Shown: piece after piece, positions 50,779 to 63,311 of the stretch
Position numbering within the stretch: the stretch's first letter is position 1
Layout of the letters: each line of letters starts with the position of its first letter
Assembly: GCA_036971615.1 (NCBI GenBank)
Contig: JAYKKR010000021.1
Coordinates: 496,001-560,000 of the forward strand
Origin: Amyloporia xantha
Taxonomy: Eukaryota; Basidiomycota; Agaricomycetes; Polyporales; Adustoporiaceae
Direction: 5' to 3'
Length of the DNA stretch: 64,000 nt
The notes under the pieces: generated by a model
Database searches by the model: none
Seen by the model: the letters and a program-made list of their open reading frames with translations, nothing else
Told to the model about the DNA's origin: nothing
Translations under genes and position numbers: made by a program

Positions 50779-51825
50779 ATGCCCCAAAGCGTCTGGTTCA
50801 GTGAGTCAGCGCCGTCATATTAGGTCTGTTCACGGGTATTGAATGACTGCCCGCAGTAACTGGATCCTCCACTGGGTTTGGAAGGCGTATGGCCGAGTGT
50901 GCGCTTCAAAACGGGGACAATGTTGTTGCAACCTTGAGGAAGCCCGAAGCTCTCGCAGATCTCTCTGAGCTTTACCCCGCCAACAGGCTGCTTGTTCTGA
51001 AGCTAGATGTTACCAAGCCGGACGACATTAGTGGTGCCTTTGCCGAGGCAGGCAAGCACTTCGGACGTATAGATGTTGTGTTCAACAATGCCGGCAGTGG
51101 CGTTGTTGGAGATGTGGAGGGTACGCCTGAGGATGTCGCACGGGGGCTTCTTGATGTGAACTTCTGGGGTGCTGTGAATGTCAGCAAAGAGGCTGTTCGC
51201 TTCTTTCGTGAAGTGAACAAGCCTATAGGTGGGCGATTGCTTCAGAACTCCTCTCGTTTAGGCCTTGTGGGAAGCCCTGTAATTGCTTATTACGTCGCTG
51301 CTAAATTTGGTGCGTCGAATCAGATTCATCCCCATTTCAGAAGCAATAAGCTCACTGACCACCTTCGCTCAGCATTGGAAGGTTTCACCGAATCTCTCGC
51401 GGCTGAACTTGACCCAAACTGGAACATTCAGGTCGGTGAACCTCTGCACTCATTCCGATCGTCGTATCTCACGAACTGATGCCCATTCTACCTCATGGGA
51501 CGGTCAGATCACCCTTGTTGAGCCGGGCTGGTTCCGCACAGATATCTTGGGCTCTGGCATGCGTCGGCTTCCCTTACACCCCGCATATGACACGCCAAAC
51601 TCAATAGTCGCTGCGACCTACAAGCATCTCGACAGTAATCCTCTAGTCCGTGGAGATGCCTCCAAGGCAGTCGAAGTAATTTATCGCATTGCGGCGCTGT
51701 CTGATCCTCCGCTTCGTTTCCCGCTGGGAAAGGATTGTATCGATGGTGTGAGGAGCCAGACAACGAAGCTGCTCGAGATTGTGGATCGGTACGAGTCGTG
51801 GTCTGACGGTCTAGATGCCGATTAA
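50779..51825 (+). CDS. Short-chain dehydrogenase/reductase, tandem copy 2
   Basis: Paralog of the gene at 48503-49552, same orientation. Exons are 50779-50800, 50857-51309, 51373-51431 and 51508-51825. Motifs are the same: VWFITGSSTGFGRRM, DVVFNNAGSG, LLQNSSRLGLVGSPVIA, YYVAAKFALEGFTESLAAEL and LVEPGWFRTDI. The two proteins differ at scattered positions (for example ECVLGSGDN versus ECALQNGDN), which suggests an older duplication with continued selection. The protein ends SWSDGLDAD. Substrate unknown. Confidence 0.9.
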
Positions 51826-52314
51826 CATGGTTGTTACTGTGTGGGTGCTTTTTGCATTGAGGCTCAATTTCTTTGGAGGACAGTGGATTATGCCGGATAT
51901 AGTATATACATCTATTCTTCAGCGTGAGCAGGTCAGTTCTGTGCTGTTCCATGCTTGATGGCGATGTGTACAATCAAGGCCCTGATGGATATATTGCACC
52001 CGAGAAGTTTATACATCGAAAAGGCTGGGTTTGATTTGTCAGGAAACGAGTCAAGCTCACACTTATTAATCCACACTGCCAGGGCTGACCGTAGACTTCC
52101 AGCGTACTTTCTTAAGTCTGTATTCGCTGTATTATTGCAGCAAAGCTGAGTACTGCCATATTGACAAGGATTCCGGTCTCTTACGGAGTGAAGATCAGGT
52201 TTTGATCATATATGGCGCCATTCTCGTCTGTGTCAGAACAATATGAGTAAAAACTTGGTTACAAGGTATCAAATGCGACACTCCGCTCGACATGTGATTT
52301 CTGAAGACGAACCT
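51826..52314. other. Intergenic, nothing recognised
   Basis: This is the 3' flank of SDR copy 2. The OPT fragment upstream on the minus strand fades out here without a recognisable continuation. Confidence 0.45.
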
Positions 52315-53183
52315 GAGATCATCCGGGGAAGGGAATCTGTGCGTACGGAGCATCCTCGCAAACCCGTATTCGATCAATTGAGAGGCAACAAGGGTAAATA
52401 TTGCATCTCCTGGATAAATTGAGAGGTCTGGCCTGAGCTTTCCTCAATATCACACGTCTTAAGTATAACTTACGTTGACAATAATTCCTTAGAAAAGGTC
52501 ATCGGAAGCGAAGAAAGAACGGGCTGTAGCGGCAGTGCTATTCTCTTCTGTGAAATGGCAAAGGATCCAAAAGTGAAGTTGTATACATCCGCTGTCATTA
52601 TATATATCGTCGGAGAGAATCTACTTACTAAAAGGTCCAGGTGCCATGAAATTCCAAAACCAAGTGTCCCCGTCCAATCGACTGCCTGGTCCAGGTATCA
52701 TAACTCTGGAAGACGTCCAATCAATACGCAACTAACTGGAGGAAGAGCACAGAGACGCTGATCACTTGAGACCGGGATTGCTGAACGAATATCGGTTAGA
52801 CACACCTAAGACTGAACAGAAGGTAGAAACTCACGAAGCGAATGCCACAAACGGCGCCGAAAGCCACTAATCCAACACCAGTGAACCACATCGGAACGTG
52901 TGGATTGGGAGTGCCGGATCATCGTCAAGTCTGACGAGAGCCCTATTGAAGTCCTCAGTAGTCTCAAGGACCTTCTCTTTACCTTGTCATCATGTAAGAC
53001 CTCAGCATCCTCTAGGTCATGGTCATGCTTGACCGGGTCCTCAGAATTCATCGTAGAGGTGCGTTTATCAACCTTCTCGTCGGACTGATATCTTGCTTTC
53101 TCGTGCGAAACATGAGGAAGCTGTTCAATCATCTCCGCCGCATTATTGGCCTCAACTGGGAAAGGCTCGTCTAGACATGTCAT
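52315..53183 (-). pseudogene. Oligopeptide transporter (OPT family), decayed N-terminal fragment
   Basis: Pieces of an OPT transporter appear in order on the minus strand but in changing frames. An acidic N-terminal tail starts at 53183 (MTCLDEPFPVEANNAAEMIE). Then come KEKVLETTEDFNRALVRLDD and DPALPIHTFR, then MWFTGVGLVAFGAVC (first membrane helix), VISVSVLFLQLVAY, and IPGPGSRLDGDTWFWNFMAP with GPF. Next is STAATARSFFASDDLF, followed by GDAIFTLVASQLIEYGFARM near 52400-52340. At least three frame breaks and in-frame stops separate them, and the remaining two thirds of an OPT protein (about 500 residues, most membrane helices) are missing. It cannot make a working transporter. The family assignment rests on the order of these motifs and is fairly secure, not certain. 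Confidence 0.6.
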
Positions 53184-53996
53184 ATCGCACTACAAGCAAT
53201 GAGATTCAGCAGCTGTCCCGAAGCAAACCGAGGAGAAATCGGGAATAAACACATTTCAGAAGCTCTCCTCAAGTATGACATTCATAAGAGCTCTAAGATA
53301 TCATGGTTGCATGATCCTGCTGGTGAGTCTGGACAAAAGCATCCTGGATTTCATCGGCCAAATATGCCCATGTCGTGTAGCATCCGTCAACGTTATCTAT
53401 CGCATGCTAGAAAGTTACCGTCAATCGCGTCAACGAAGACGGGAGCCGGGTTGATTTTGCACGAAGTCTAAGCTAACCAGAACCTGCGAGCTTGTAGTAA
53501 GCCATCAACAAACAAGTACAGACTTACCCGTCTTGGCACCAGTTGACGAGAAGGGTCCGATGACTATCGATCCCACCACTCAATCTCGCTTTCAGTCGAT
53601 TGGTTAAGGAATTTTGACAAGACCCGAGGCATTGATGCCTAGCATCTGAATACAGGGAAGACGTACTTTTGCCGATTACCGGTATACAGACCGTGATGGA
53701 ATCTTGGAAGCATGTCGAAGATGATATTACCTGGGCAAGCGATGAACCAGGAAGTGGATGGAGGATCACCTCTATCATCTGCACTTGACCCACGTAGGCG
53801 TAACACATCTTAACGTAGGCACGGTCTTATGACTAGCGAACGTCCCAGTCTCCATACAGCGGCGGCCATGTTTCTCAATTCTTCAACATTGCTACACAGC
53901 ATACAACGCATATGAGAACGCGTGACACAATAATCAAGAAAGCTTAACTTAATAAGAAATATCGTGAGCTATGATACGCATAACGTACTCAAGAAA
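53184..53996. other. Intergenic, nothing recognised
   Basis: This lies between the OPT fragment and the end of the large gene. Only short open frames. Confidence 0.45.
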
Positions 53997-56900
53997 TCAT
54001 GTGGGAGGCCATGATGATGGTGTCTGACCGCGGTAGTTGGGACTCCAGAACTCGGATGTCCGCCTGAACGCCAACGTTGCGTTACCCCAGAGCTCTGTAA
54101 CGACACCAGACCAGCCTGTGCGGTAGATTGTATCTGGAATCGAGAAAATAGACCAAGATGGATGAGAGGGTATCGAATGGTCAAAGGTATCGGGTTTAGA
54201 GGCGTATAGATAAAGGTCGGCATAGAACGGATCGTAGTATGTCGTGAGGAAGATGCGTTTAGCACGTAGATTTGAGATTCTGTCAGACAAGGGGTCAGAC
54301 GATCAGAAGCACTGAAGAGAAGTTCATCCATACCTATACATGAGAAGGAAGATGATCAACTGAACGAATACCAAGCCCCATAAAAAGGAAGCGTTCCAAG
54401 GGCAATCGCCGCTCAACAATGGCTGTGGGCTATCATCCAGGGCGTGTTCAACATGACGATCAAACCCTATTATGGGACATACGTACAAGGAATCTACTCT
54501 TCCTCATGCTTTCTCTGAGAGGCTTATATCTGCTCTTGAGATCATTCTCCGCCGTCTTGACAAGCTGCAATGATTTCGCAATCTTTTGTCTCGCATTCCT
54601 GGCAGCTTTGGAAGCATCCTCGAGAGCCCCGAGACGACCATCCTCAACAGTAAGCGTCTCACAAGATCTACCAGATTTAGCATTAGCGAAAAGAAATGTA
54701 GGGACTGTGCATTGTTGATACGAACCTATCGACCTCGCTTAGATCATCTGCCATATGCGCAATGGTCTGTCGTACTCGGGCTAACGCCTCATTGTGCGAC
54801 ATCGGACTGTCAGACCTGGATGCATGCTCTTCGCTGATTTCCTCTACCTCCCGCCCCATGGCGTCCACAATCTTGACTGCACTCTTGCTTCGCGGAGTGA
54901 GAGGCACCAGAGCAGCGACTGAAGGCTTGACTCTGATGATCTCTTGCGCAGACGCCCTAACAGGCGGTAAATCCAGAGTCTCCTGAGTCTCTTCTTCCAT
55001 TTTCTGCTCGCGACCGAACGCATCTACAACCCTTACCGCTGGCGACTTGCGAGGCGTTCGCACAGGTATAGACGGTGGTGTCGATGGACCTTCACCTTCT
55101 CCCTGCATGGGGAGAGGCCCTGACTCGTCGAGATCCGATCTCGCAGAAGCCAACTTGTCAATGAACTGCTGCTTGCCCGTGTTCCATTCAGGAATATTCG
55201 CAGACTCCCCCTCCGGATGTTCTGCACCACTGTCGGAGACGGTCGTCTCGGACTCGACGTCAAAACGCACCTTCAGGATGCTTCGTCTTCGCGCGGACGT
55301 ACCGGGCGTCGGCATCCACGCACCTGGAGGCGCAGGCGTTTGTGCCGGGACGGAAGTCGTCCTGGGCCATGTGGACATGGGAGTAGCGAAGCCATTGGCT
55401 TGAGACGATGTTTCACCGCTCTCAGGTGGCGTCGACTGTGCTCGCGCGAAAGGATCATGGGAAGTGCGATGAAGCTCTGGAGTGTCAGCCCAGGCCCCTG
55501 GAGGCTTCGGTGTCTTCATGGCTGTCAAATTACCCGGAGGATGTAGGTTGACAGGGGTGTGCTCATTGTCCTCGGCATCATCGTCCGCAGTGAAGGAGGG
55601 GGGTTCAGGAAGGTCAGGCATATTTCGCGGAGGCGACGGTGTCTTGAAGTCAAGTTTTGATATGCTGGATAATGATGGTCGTGGAGGTGTCTGTAGAGAG
55701 AACACAGGCTGCGACTGCTCAATAGGTGTCGGTGGAGGAGAATCAGGTTTCGCGATGATTTTCTGGAGACTGGATGCGTCGCTGTTAGAATTTCGCTTTG
55801 AAGTAGGTGAAGTAGGGGGCGAAGAGCGTGCTTCGGAAGGCGGGAGCACTATGGGCCTAGCTGTAGGCGTACTAGTTGCCGGCGGAGAATCCTCGTCACT
55901 CGCTAATTACAACTATCAGGGAATGCGGTTATTATGTGGAAAACACTAGGACCCACCAAAAACTGAATCTTCTTGAGAAGCGGCACGAGATTGTTGCTCC
56001 TCTGGTTCAGGCTCAACGATCCGAGGCGGAATTGCTCCCACTGACTGGCTGAATTCCGTCAGACTCCGCCTATGACCTCTTCTCCGCTCGGCCGTCTCTT
56101 CAGCGCGTAGCATCGATCCTGCCGTGCGATCCTTGCTAGGAGACCGCACAGGAATCTTACTCTCCTCCGCGCTATCCAATCTCGACACCCCCAGTCGGCT
56201 CGACGGGCGCGAGCCTCCCGCTTGCTTCGGCTTCTCAGGCGAGTCTACCTCGAGTTCCAGAGGCGGGAGCTGGGTGCGATTCTGTGGGAACGACCAACCA
56301 AAGCGCGAGCGGAAACTTGATGCCTGTGTGGTTTCATGGGCATGGTCATGGCTGGTTTGGTTGGACTCATGCGAGGATGGGTCGTGAGATACCCTGTTCC
56401 CCGTTCGAGATGGCAGGAGCGGCGACTTTGACCTCGGAGGTACCGCACCTTTGTGTTTGGGAGAGGCCTTTTCTGTGGCTGCAACTGACCGACTGCCACT
56501 CTTCTCATCCCGGAATGAAAGCGACCTCTGAGACGCCGAGCTGTCCGCACGTTGCCTCACGTGCGCCTGAGGTCGTGGACTCTGGCTTTTCGGCGGGGTA
56601 TTTGTCTTTGGCAACGATAGCCGTGAACTCGACGCGTGCGAATTGGGCATAGGCGAAGGAGTCCTCGAGCTATGCGACGACCACCTGGGTCTTGGCGAGT
56701 TCCAATTCCGCTCCCTCTCCTGCACGACCTCCGGCTCCTCTTCTTCCTTCACACTGCCTGCCGGGGAGCCTGCCCGACTCGAGCTCGATAGAGAGTTGAA
56801 CGAAGAGTGCCGCGAAAGCGTGCGCCGCGCAGGCGTGAGAAAAGACTGCGCCGAGTCGGGACGCGTCGGCTGGCTGGACGTACGCGTTCGCTCCGGGTCA

Positions 56901-58961
56901 CGCAAACTGAGACTAGACGCGGAACGCGAGAGCGCAGACTTGGGTTTGTTCCACTCGCGCTCGCGCTCTTTTTGCCGATCGTGAGGTGCTTCTTTCGAAT
57001 CTGATGAATAAGATGCGGGTCAGTAGTCATTTTCCCACCCCAGCATGCTCTACACCACGAGAGGTAGTACATAGATGACATACAGTCTGATCTTGACGCG
57101 ACAGAACTGGCCCTCGATGATCTGCCATCGTCCGTGCTCTGCAGTGATGCTGCACTACTCTGTCTGGATAGCGTACGTGCTGGACTTCCACTCCCGTTCG
57201 CTATCATCAATGCGCTCCTCAGTACACTTCATCATTCGCGTATACACCCAACATACCCATATACCCAGGCGACTTCGGAACAGGGTGATTCCACTTGCGT
57301 TCTCGCTCGTGTATGCGCTCACGTTGCGTCTCATCAACGCGCTCTCTGTCTGCCAAGCGAAAATGTGCGTCAGAAATCAATTCTATGCAGCTTGAGCGGA
57401 AAACATACAATCAGCTCCGGACTGGGACGAGCTGGCACGGGAAGCTGTAAGAACATCAGCCATATCCAGCATGACATGCGCTCATCACATACTCGAACTG
57501 TCCAGTTCTTCGCTCACACGCCTGGCTAAGGGCAGGTTGTGCGCAGAATGAGACTTAGAATGCGATGTCCACGAGAGCGGTCGGACAGGAGAGACGGTCT
57601 CTGTACCTGCGTTGGGCCGCGATGGTGGGAATGATACTGCATCGTCACGAGTAAGAATAGACCAGCGGTGCGAGCTGTGAGAAACACACATGGGCGTCCA
57701 TTGGGCAGCGAGTCACCCTCATAACTATCCATTCCGCCGAGGGCTTTCTGCATCTCCGAGTCGCCTTCGAGTAGATCTTATTGGTAACATTGTCAGTTCG
57801 TAACATGGGCAAAATACGATACAGCGAACCAAGGCAGAAAATTTTCGAGCGAGAGAGAATAGAAAACATTCTTCAATTGAATAGAAGTTGATGCTGAGCA
57901 CCACCAGTCCTTTGTGTAATGGCTACTGGAAACACTCTGCTAGACTCATTATGCGAAAAGGGTACATACTCGACTGCATGGGGAACGAGCGCATCGGGGT
58001 GCTCGTCGCGTGAGGTGGTGTCGACTGCGGCCGAGACAGATCGCGAAGAACAGTTCTACTGTCGTCCGGCGGCATGGACATGTCCATTACCATTTCTGAC
58101 GTCGAAAATGAGCGCGTGAGGGATGAGCATGTAAGTTAGACGTACGGTCAAGGGGTAGCGTTGGAAATGTCGATCGCGACTGAGCGAGTCGCTCACGCAG
58201 CGCGTCGAATGTCGCCGCGTGTGACGACCGGCCGGAATCTTCAGAGCGTCTGGATACATCTGCAAAGGCGGTCATTCGTCAGTCAACAACATAATTAAGC
58301 CGTGAAGCAAGATTCCACGGCTCTATTCAGTCGATCAAAATCCATATAGCGTGTACGCACTTGACAAGTGATCGGCCTCCTCATCGCTCATACTCCTCCG
58401 CTTTCCCTTGCTCCGTGCCCGCGCTTTTTCGATCCTTGGGCTTGGATCCACCTCGCTCGCGTCTACACTGTTTCTCCGAGGCCGTCCCTTCTGTGGCGTG
58501 GTCCCCGGGTCGCGCAGTGCGTGCGAGAAGAGCTCCTTCAGGCTCTCGCGGGCGATGCTGGGCGTAGCCGTGATCGAATAGGGCGGGTCAAGATCCGAGT
58601 CAGGCTCGGATGGCGTAGCAGGTTGAGGTATGCGGGAAGTGGATGCATGAGGGGTCGCGGGCGTGTTATTGTTCGGCACTCTGGCGAGGAGCGCACGAAG
58701 ACGCGCAGCTGGGGTATCAGTTGGGAGAGCGGACTGCGCGGGGAGGCGTGGAGAGTCTGCATCAGGAACGATCGGCTGTGATGGCATACGAGGCGTGGAT
58801 TCGGCGTCGTCCTCGTCCTCGTTGTTTTCGTAAATATTCGTATGAGGAGAGAAGCGGGAGGGGCCCGCGATGGGAGTTAGGGTATCCGCAGGAGATGATG
58901 ATTGCGGTGAGTGTCGCGTGAGGCGGAGGCGGGGAACAGGGAGAGGAGGAGAGGTGTCCAT
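53997..58961 (-). CDS. Large Ser/Pro-rich protein with C-terminal coiled coil and one membrane helix
   Basis: Unrecognised. From the ATG at 58961 (MDTSPPLPVPRLRLTRHSPQ) about ten exons encode a long disordered region rich in Ser, Pro, Thr and Arg with many SP/TP dipeptides (possible CDK or MAPK sites). Short islands recur: GVSRLD..ESKIPV, RRGHRRSLTEFSQSVGAIPP, PPGAWADTP and PPGAWMPTP, VRVVDAFGRE and VKIVDAMGRE. Near 54700-54490 is a heptad-rich helix (LEDASKAARNARQKIAKSLQ, LVKTAENDLKSRYKPLRE), then after an intron a single membrane helix (ASFLWGLVFVQLIIFLLMYR), and a C-terminal domain (KRIFLTTYYDPFYADLYLYA, WSIFSIPDTIYRTGWSGVV). The layout suggests a tail-anchored-like protein of ER or nuclear envelope with a large cytoplasmic or nuclear domain; that is inference. 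The exon join into the membrane helix keeps frame with acceptor CCCACAG. Confidence 0.7.
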
Positions 58962-59270
58962 GGTGCCGCAACCTGTGGATGGGGGGCCGTCGTCGTTGAC
59001 CTCAACGTCGACGATGACAATTGAGAGGACAAGGAGACTTTGTGCGTGCTGGCCACGAGCCCTCGGCCACGTGCCCGTGTCGTCGCTTCAGACGCCCGCG
59101 GTCGCGTCGATCGCGAGATCGACTCCGCGCGAGCGATAGTTGTAGACCTGAGTCTCACTACTAACTCTACTTGCAAGCTCTATTCTTCATCCCTCTCCCT
59201 GCAAGTCACTTTTCTTGTCCTGTTGCTCTGAATCTTCGACCCACCTCTTGAGCACGTCGCCGACGCCATC
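58962..59270. promoter_or_regulatory. Divergent promoter between the large Ser/Pro-rich gene and DAD2
   Basis: The two start codons are 309 bp apart on opposite strands, so both promoters fall here. No specific site was recognised. Confidence 0.55.
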
Positions 59271-59765
59271 ATGCGCCAGTCGGTAGCAGCGTCGGCGCGT
59301 CAGTCGCATCTACCCACTCCCGCCACTAATGCAGCGGCTGCCGCACGACTGCTTGAAAAGAAGAAGGAATACGAAGCAGTGGCTGCTCTGGAGCGAGCAA
59401 GTGCCCAGTTCGTCAAGCGAATTGAGGAGCTGGGCGATGATTTCGACGTGATGGCGGATGCAGGCAAGGGTACGTCGCGCCGCCCTCCCCGACGCTCTTG
59501 TTTCGTTGGTCTCACTCAGATTCTGTATACAGTGCATGGGCAAGTGCTTGAGCAGTGGCCAAACATGTTTAGGATACTTAGCCTTTTCCGTACGTCTCCT
59601 CCACGTATGCCTTGTGCACTCATCTCAACTATACTACCGATATGCGTAGTATCCGCCCGCGAAGGACAATCTCAAGCTGACGATGCTCCCTCGACACTGG
59701 CAGGAGAACGCTTGGTGCGGGTGCCAGTTGAAGAGCTACTCTCGTCGGAAGAGAAATCAACGTAA
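59271..59765 (+). CDS. DAD2: DASH complex subunit Dad2
   Basis: Kinetochore protein of the fungal DASH/Dam1 ring that couples chromosomes to spindle microtubules. Exons are 59271-59469, 59533-59589 and 59650-59765. The protein is about 123 residues. After a short Ala-rich leader comes the family core: LLEKKKEYEAVAALERASAQ, FVKRIEELGDDFDVMADAGK, then across the first intron VHGQVLEQWPNMFRILSLF. This matches the Dad2 pattern of a coiled coil followed by GxVLxxWPNxFRILS. The acidic C-terminal tail ends LLSSEEKST. Frame intact. DASH subunits are confined to fungi and some other lineages, which supports the organism call. Confidence 0.88.
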   Translation: MRQSVAASARQSHLPTPATNAAAAARLLEKKKEYEAVAALERASAQFVKRIEELGDDFDVMADAGKGTSRRPPRRSCFVGLTQILYTVHGQVLEQWPNMFRILSLFRTSPPRMPCALISTILPICVVSAREGQSQADDAPSTLAGERLVRVPVEELLSSEEKST

Positions 59766-59860
59766 CACGAGATATACCACAGTCCTCTCGTTCGATGTAG
59801 TCCTACCACTGTATCACTAGTACTGGGTATTTGTATTCACACCGCATGCGCTCAGCGTCC
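59766..59860. other. Short gap between convergent DAD2 and SCYL1-like genes
   Basis: Only 95 bp separate the two stop codons, so their 3' untranslated regions must overlap or nearly touch. Confidence 0.7.
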
Positions 59861-62800
59861 TCATGTCTTCGCCGTCCCCGCATTCTTCTTCTGCTCCTTC
59901 AACGCCGCGATACGCTACATACAACGCCCCCATCAGCCTATATCCCCTTTCACGTATCAAACACAACAAACGCACCTGCTTCCGCTCCTCCTTCCGCCTT
60001 GCCATTTCGGCCGCCTTCTCCTCCTTGGTCATCCCCGTCGTACTTTGTGGTTGTGCCGCCGGACTCGCCCTTCCGCTGTCGGAAGGCGTAGGTGACCTCG
60101 CCAATGCACTAGTAGACATTGTTGATAGCCTATTACTCGACGGCGACGAGCGTGCGCCAGCAGGCACGCGGCCTCTCGGTTGATGAATCGGCAGTGTGCC
60201 AGTACCCCACTCCGATGAGTCTGATGCCCGGGGTGGAGAGGCGGCGTTGGCCCACGGGTCGTCGACTGGAATGTCTAGGAGACGACTCTTAGAACTGAAG
60301 CAGCACATCTCTGTTGAGGGTCTCACCTGCTGTGTATGAAGAATGTGTGCCGTTCGACGCGAGGACGTCGCTGAAGCCTAACCCCACCACAGGAGCCGGT
60401 GCGCTCTCGAATGCACCTATAAGAGACAACAGCCTGAGGGTCCGTGACGCTGGAAGATACTATCACGACTCACTCCAATCATCCTGATCTGCATTGACAT
60501 CAATCAGGTCATCATTTCCCCATGGATTGCCCTGCGACGCGTCCCCCTCCATCTCCGTCTCTACCTCCGCCTCCGCAGCAGCCTCCTGCGCCCAGTCTGG
60601 CACCACACTCGAACTCGACGCGCTCGCCGGCACCTTACTCGCGCCCAACTGCATCCCGCGTGCCTTCGATGAGGTCGCAGCTGAGTTTGCGGGCCGAGAG
60701 GGCACGATTGGCGAGGAGAGCGTGGTGTCCATTCGGGGAGCGGATCGCGCGGGGGCGGAACCGTTGAGGCCGAGTCCACCGGGAGCACTTGCATTGGAGG
60801 GAGGGGGCGCTGAATTTGGTCGGTCGACCCCTGGTTCCATGGTGCTCTGCAAATCTCCCGCGGCAAGCTATAGGGAAAATAGGGCGAGTCAATAATAGGC
60901 AGGTGTGCCATGCACGTCGGCTATGATGCAGACCTTCTTGCCCAGGGAGGAGATTGCCCAGCCTGCGAGTGCGCCGGCGGCCCCTGCCGCGCTGTTGACG
61001 AGGGTGTTGGGTCCGGGGGATGTCGGTGGCAAAAAACCTGGAGGAAGAGAGTCTGTTTCTTGCACGGCGGTCTCGGGCTAGAATATGATTGCAAAAGGGT
61101 CGGCTTAATATGCGATCCCGAGTTGGGTAAGCTTACCATAGTCGCAGCATGGTCTTCCAGTTTCTTCACGAAGAGCTCTATCGCTTTGAATGCCTGATCC
61201 CGTACCAGTCTGTGAAGAATCAATTATTAGCGCAAAAGAGGGATTATGCCACCAAAGCCACTCACTTCTCCTTGTCGATGGTCGCAAAGGCCATGTTTGG
61301 AATGACTTTGGTCGCCAGTTCTTCCGGATCGTAGCATTCAATCGTCGCCATGAATGCCATCAATCCCGCCACGCGTGCATGGACGAACGGGTCCTTCAGC
61401 GCACGTGTGAAGGCGGGGACGAGCACCTTGCGCTTAGTGTTGTACCCGAGGGAAGGGCCAAGTCGCCCAATGAGAATGCAGGTATTGGTGCGGATGGAGG
61501 CTTCGGGGTCGCCTTGCATCTTCGCGAGATGGCGGAGGAGATCATTGTTGAGAATGCGGTCAGTGAACTGATCATTTGGTTAGCGGTTCGAAACAGATGG
61601 AGCGTGGCCAAGGCGAGATCTGGTTACCTTGTCTGCTAGCAGGATGATCGACTTGACGGTGGCCTCGCGAATGATTGCAACAGTATCCGAGAATCCGGTT
61701 TGCTGATGGCATTTTGGAATCGAAGTCAGCCTAGAACCGCGATCAACTCAAGACACCTACCAAGTGCGGCCATATCTTGTCACCGACAGTCTTCTTGTCC
61801 AGCTTATCCGCGTACTCGGACAAATGCTCTAGTAATGCAAGGCGCGTTCCGCGGTCCGGGCTTGTAAACAGCTTCACCAAATGAACAAGGATGACGGAGG
61901 AATAGTCCGCTGGTGCGACGCTCTTTCCCATCTGGAGAACCAAAGGGAGGATTGCTGGTGCCGATGCTCCACCAAATTGGAGTGCAGACGCGAGGGAAGG
62001 AAGGACGCGGTAAGATATGAATTCAGTAGGGAAGGAGGATGAAGATTCCTTGAGGGTCCTAATAACAGTGAATGCATTCAGATCACCCTCAGCAGAGTGT
62101 GCTTAACATTCACATACCGTAAAAGAGCTGCCTTATCCCCCTCACTACCCAGACTGAAGTTGTCCAGTCCAGAACATACTTTCACAAGGCGGTTATTCGT
62201 GAAGAAGCCAGAGCTTTCGCCCACTACTTCGGCCATGCCGATTTCGAGGAAGTGTTTCGGCGTCAGGCGAGCTTTAGGATTTGGATTCAAGAGTCGTTTG
62301 TAGCATGAGAAGAGGGTTTGAGGTATTGAACCACGCGACGCGGCAGTAGGAGGCGGGTGAGGGGGTTGCGCTGTAGCTGGCGGAGGAAGAGTAGGGTTGA
62401 AAACACGGTGGATGAGAAGGCCAAGTGCATATGAATCTGCTACAGCGGGATTGTGTCTACAAGGCAGAATCAGCTTCAGTACAAACCTATGACCGTGAAG
62501 ATTTACTCCTTCAGCACGGACCAGCCGCCCTTCTTAACTTCGGGAGAAGATATTGACGATGCGTCTGGCAAGAGAGTACCCATAGTCTGGGAGAAAATAT
62601 ATTGGTTCATGAATATATCTAGATGCCGTGCTACGTACATAGAGAACGGCCGCATCGTCCTTCGGGCTGCTCAGTACGTCGAAGCCACCGAGTTTCCACT
62701 CGCCCGACGCAGAGATGAAGATGGAATCCACGCGAACATTGCCATGTGTAGATGCACACGAGTCATTCACGAAGGCCAGAGCTACCTGATCGTCAGTTGC

Positions 62801-63311
62801 AGCAGATTCAGACAGAGACTGCAGATGCATGGCGACGGACTGAGACTCGATGCAAACCCCAGATGAGCCAGTCTTCTTTTTCTTGTGCTCCCTTTACAGA
62901 CCATTCCGAGAGAGCAGAAGATAGAGGACGTATCCGCTCGGTCATGATGTATATGGTGGTATCACTTTCCACCGCATCCATGAACTTCAAGACATCCGGA
63001 TGCCGCACTGTGCGAAGTTTCCTGAGAGCATTCTTAGCTAGTGGAAGTGTATTCCTTTTCGCGGGTGTGCTGGCATCGAATTCGAAAATAGATACTTGCG
63101 ACCCATCGTCCTAGAAGCCATTAGAAGTAAAGGATGCTCGCACGACGAGGACAAATGTCAACCGCACCCGCTTCGTGCCTTCGTATAGAACCCATAGTGA
63201 GAGATTATCGAATGAGCCAACTCTCGCTCCCAAAGTGAATGGAAGTGTCAGGCCAGATTTCTGGACAAGAGACGAAACAGCAGCAGAGCCCAAGGTTCTC
63301 AGGTAATCCAT
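59861..63311 (-). CDS. CEX1: SCYL1/Cex1-type pseudokinase with HEAT repeats
   Basis: Yeast Cex1 and animal SCYL1 act in tRNA export and COPI trafficking. Start ATG at 63311: MDYLRTLGSAAVSSLVQKSG, then LPFTLGARVG, an inactive kinase lobe (VSIFEFDASTPAK, LRTVRHPDVLKFMDAVESDT, IYIMTERIRPLSSAL) and a C-lobe lacking the HRD motif (HGNVRVDSIFISASGEWKLG with GGFD in place of DFG). HEAT repeats follow: FTSPDRGTRLALLEHLSEYA, DKIWPHL, QTGFSDTVAIIREATVKSII, FTRALKDPFVHARVAGLMAF and LVRDQAFKAIELFVKKLEDH. The C-terminal tail is disordered with a W/D-rich island (WGNDDLIDVNADQDDW) and ends in a basic coiled coil, MTKEEKAAEMARRKEERKQ then RIAALKEQKKNAG. About twelve introns. Length is about 820-850 residues. 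No clear frameshift. The symbol is by orthology inference. Confidence 0.88.
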
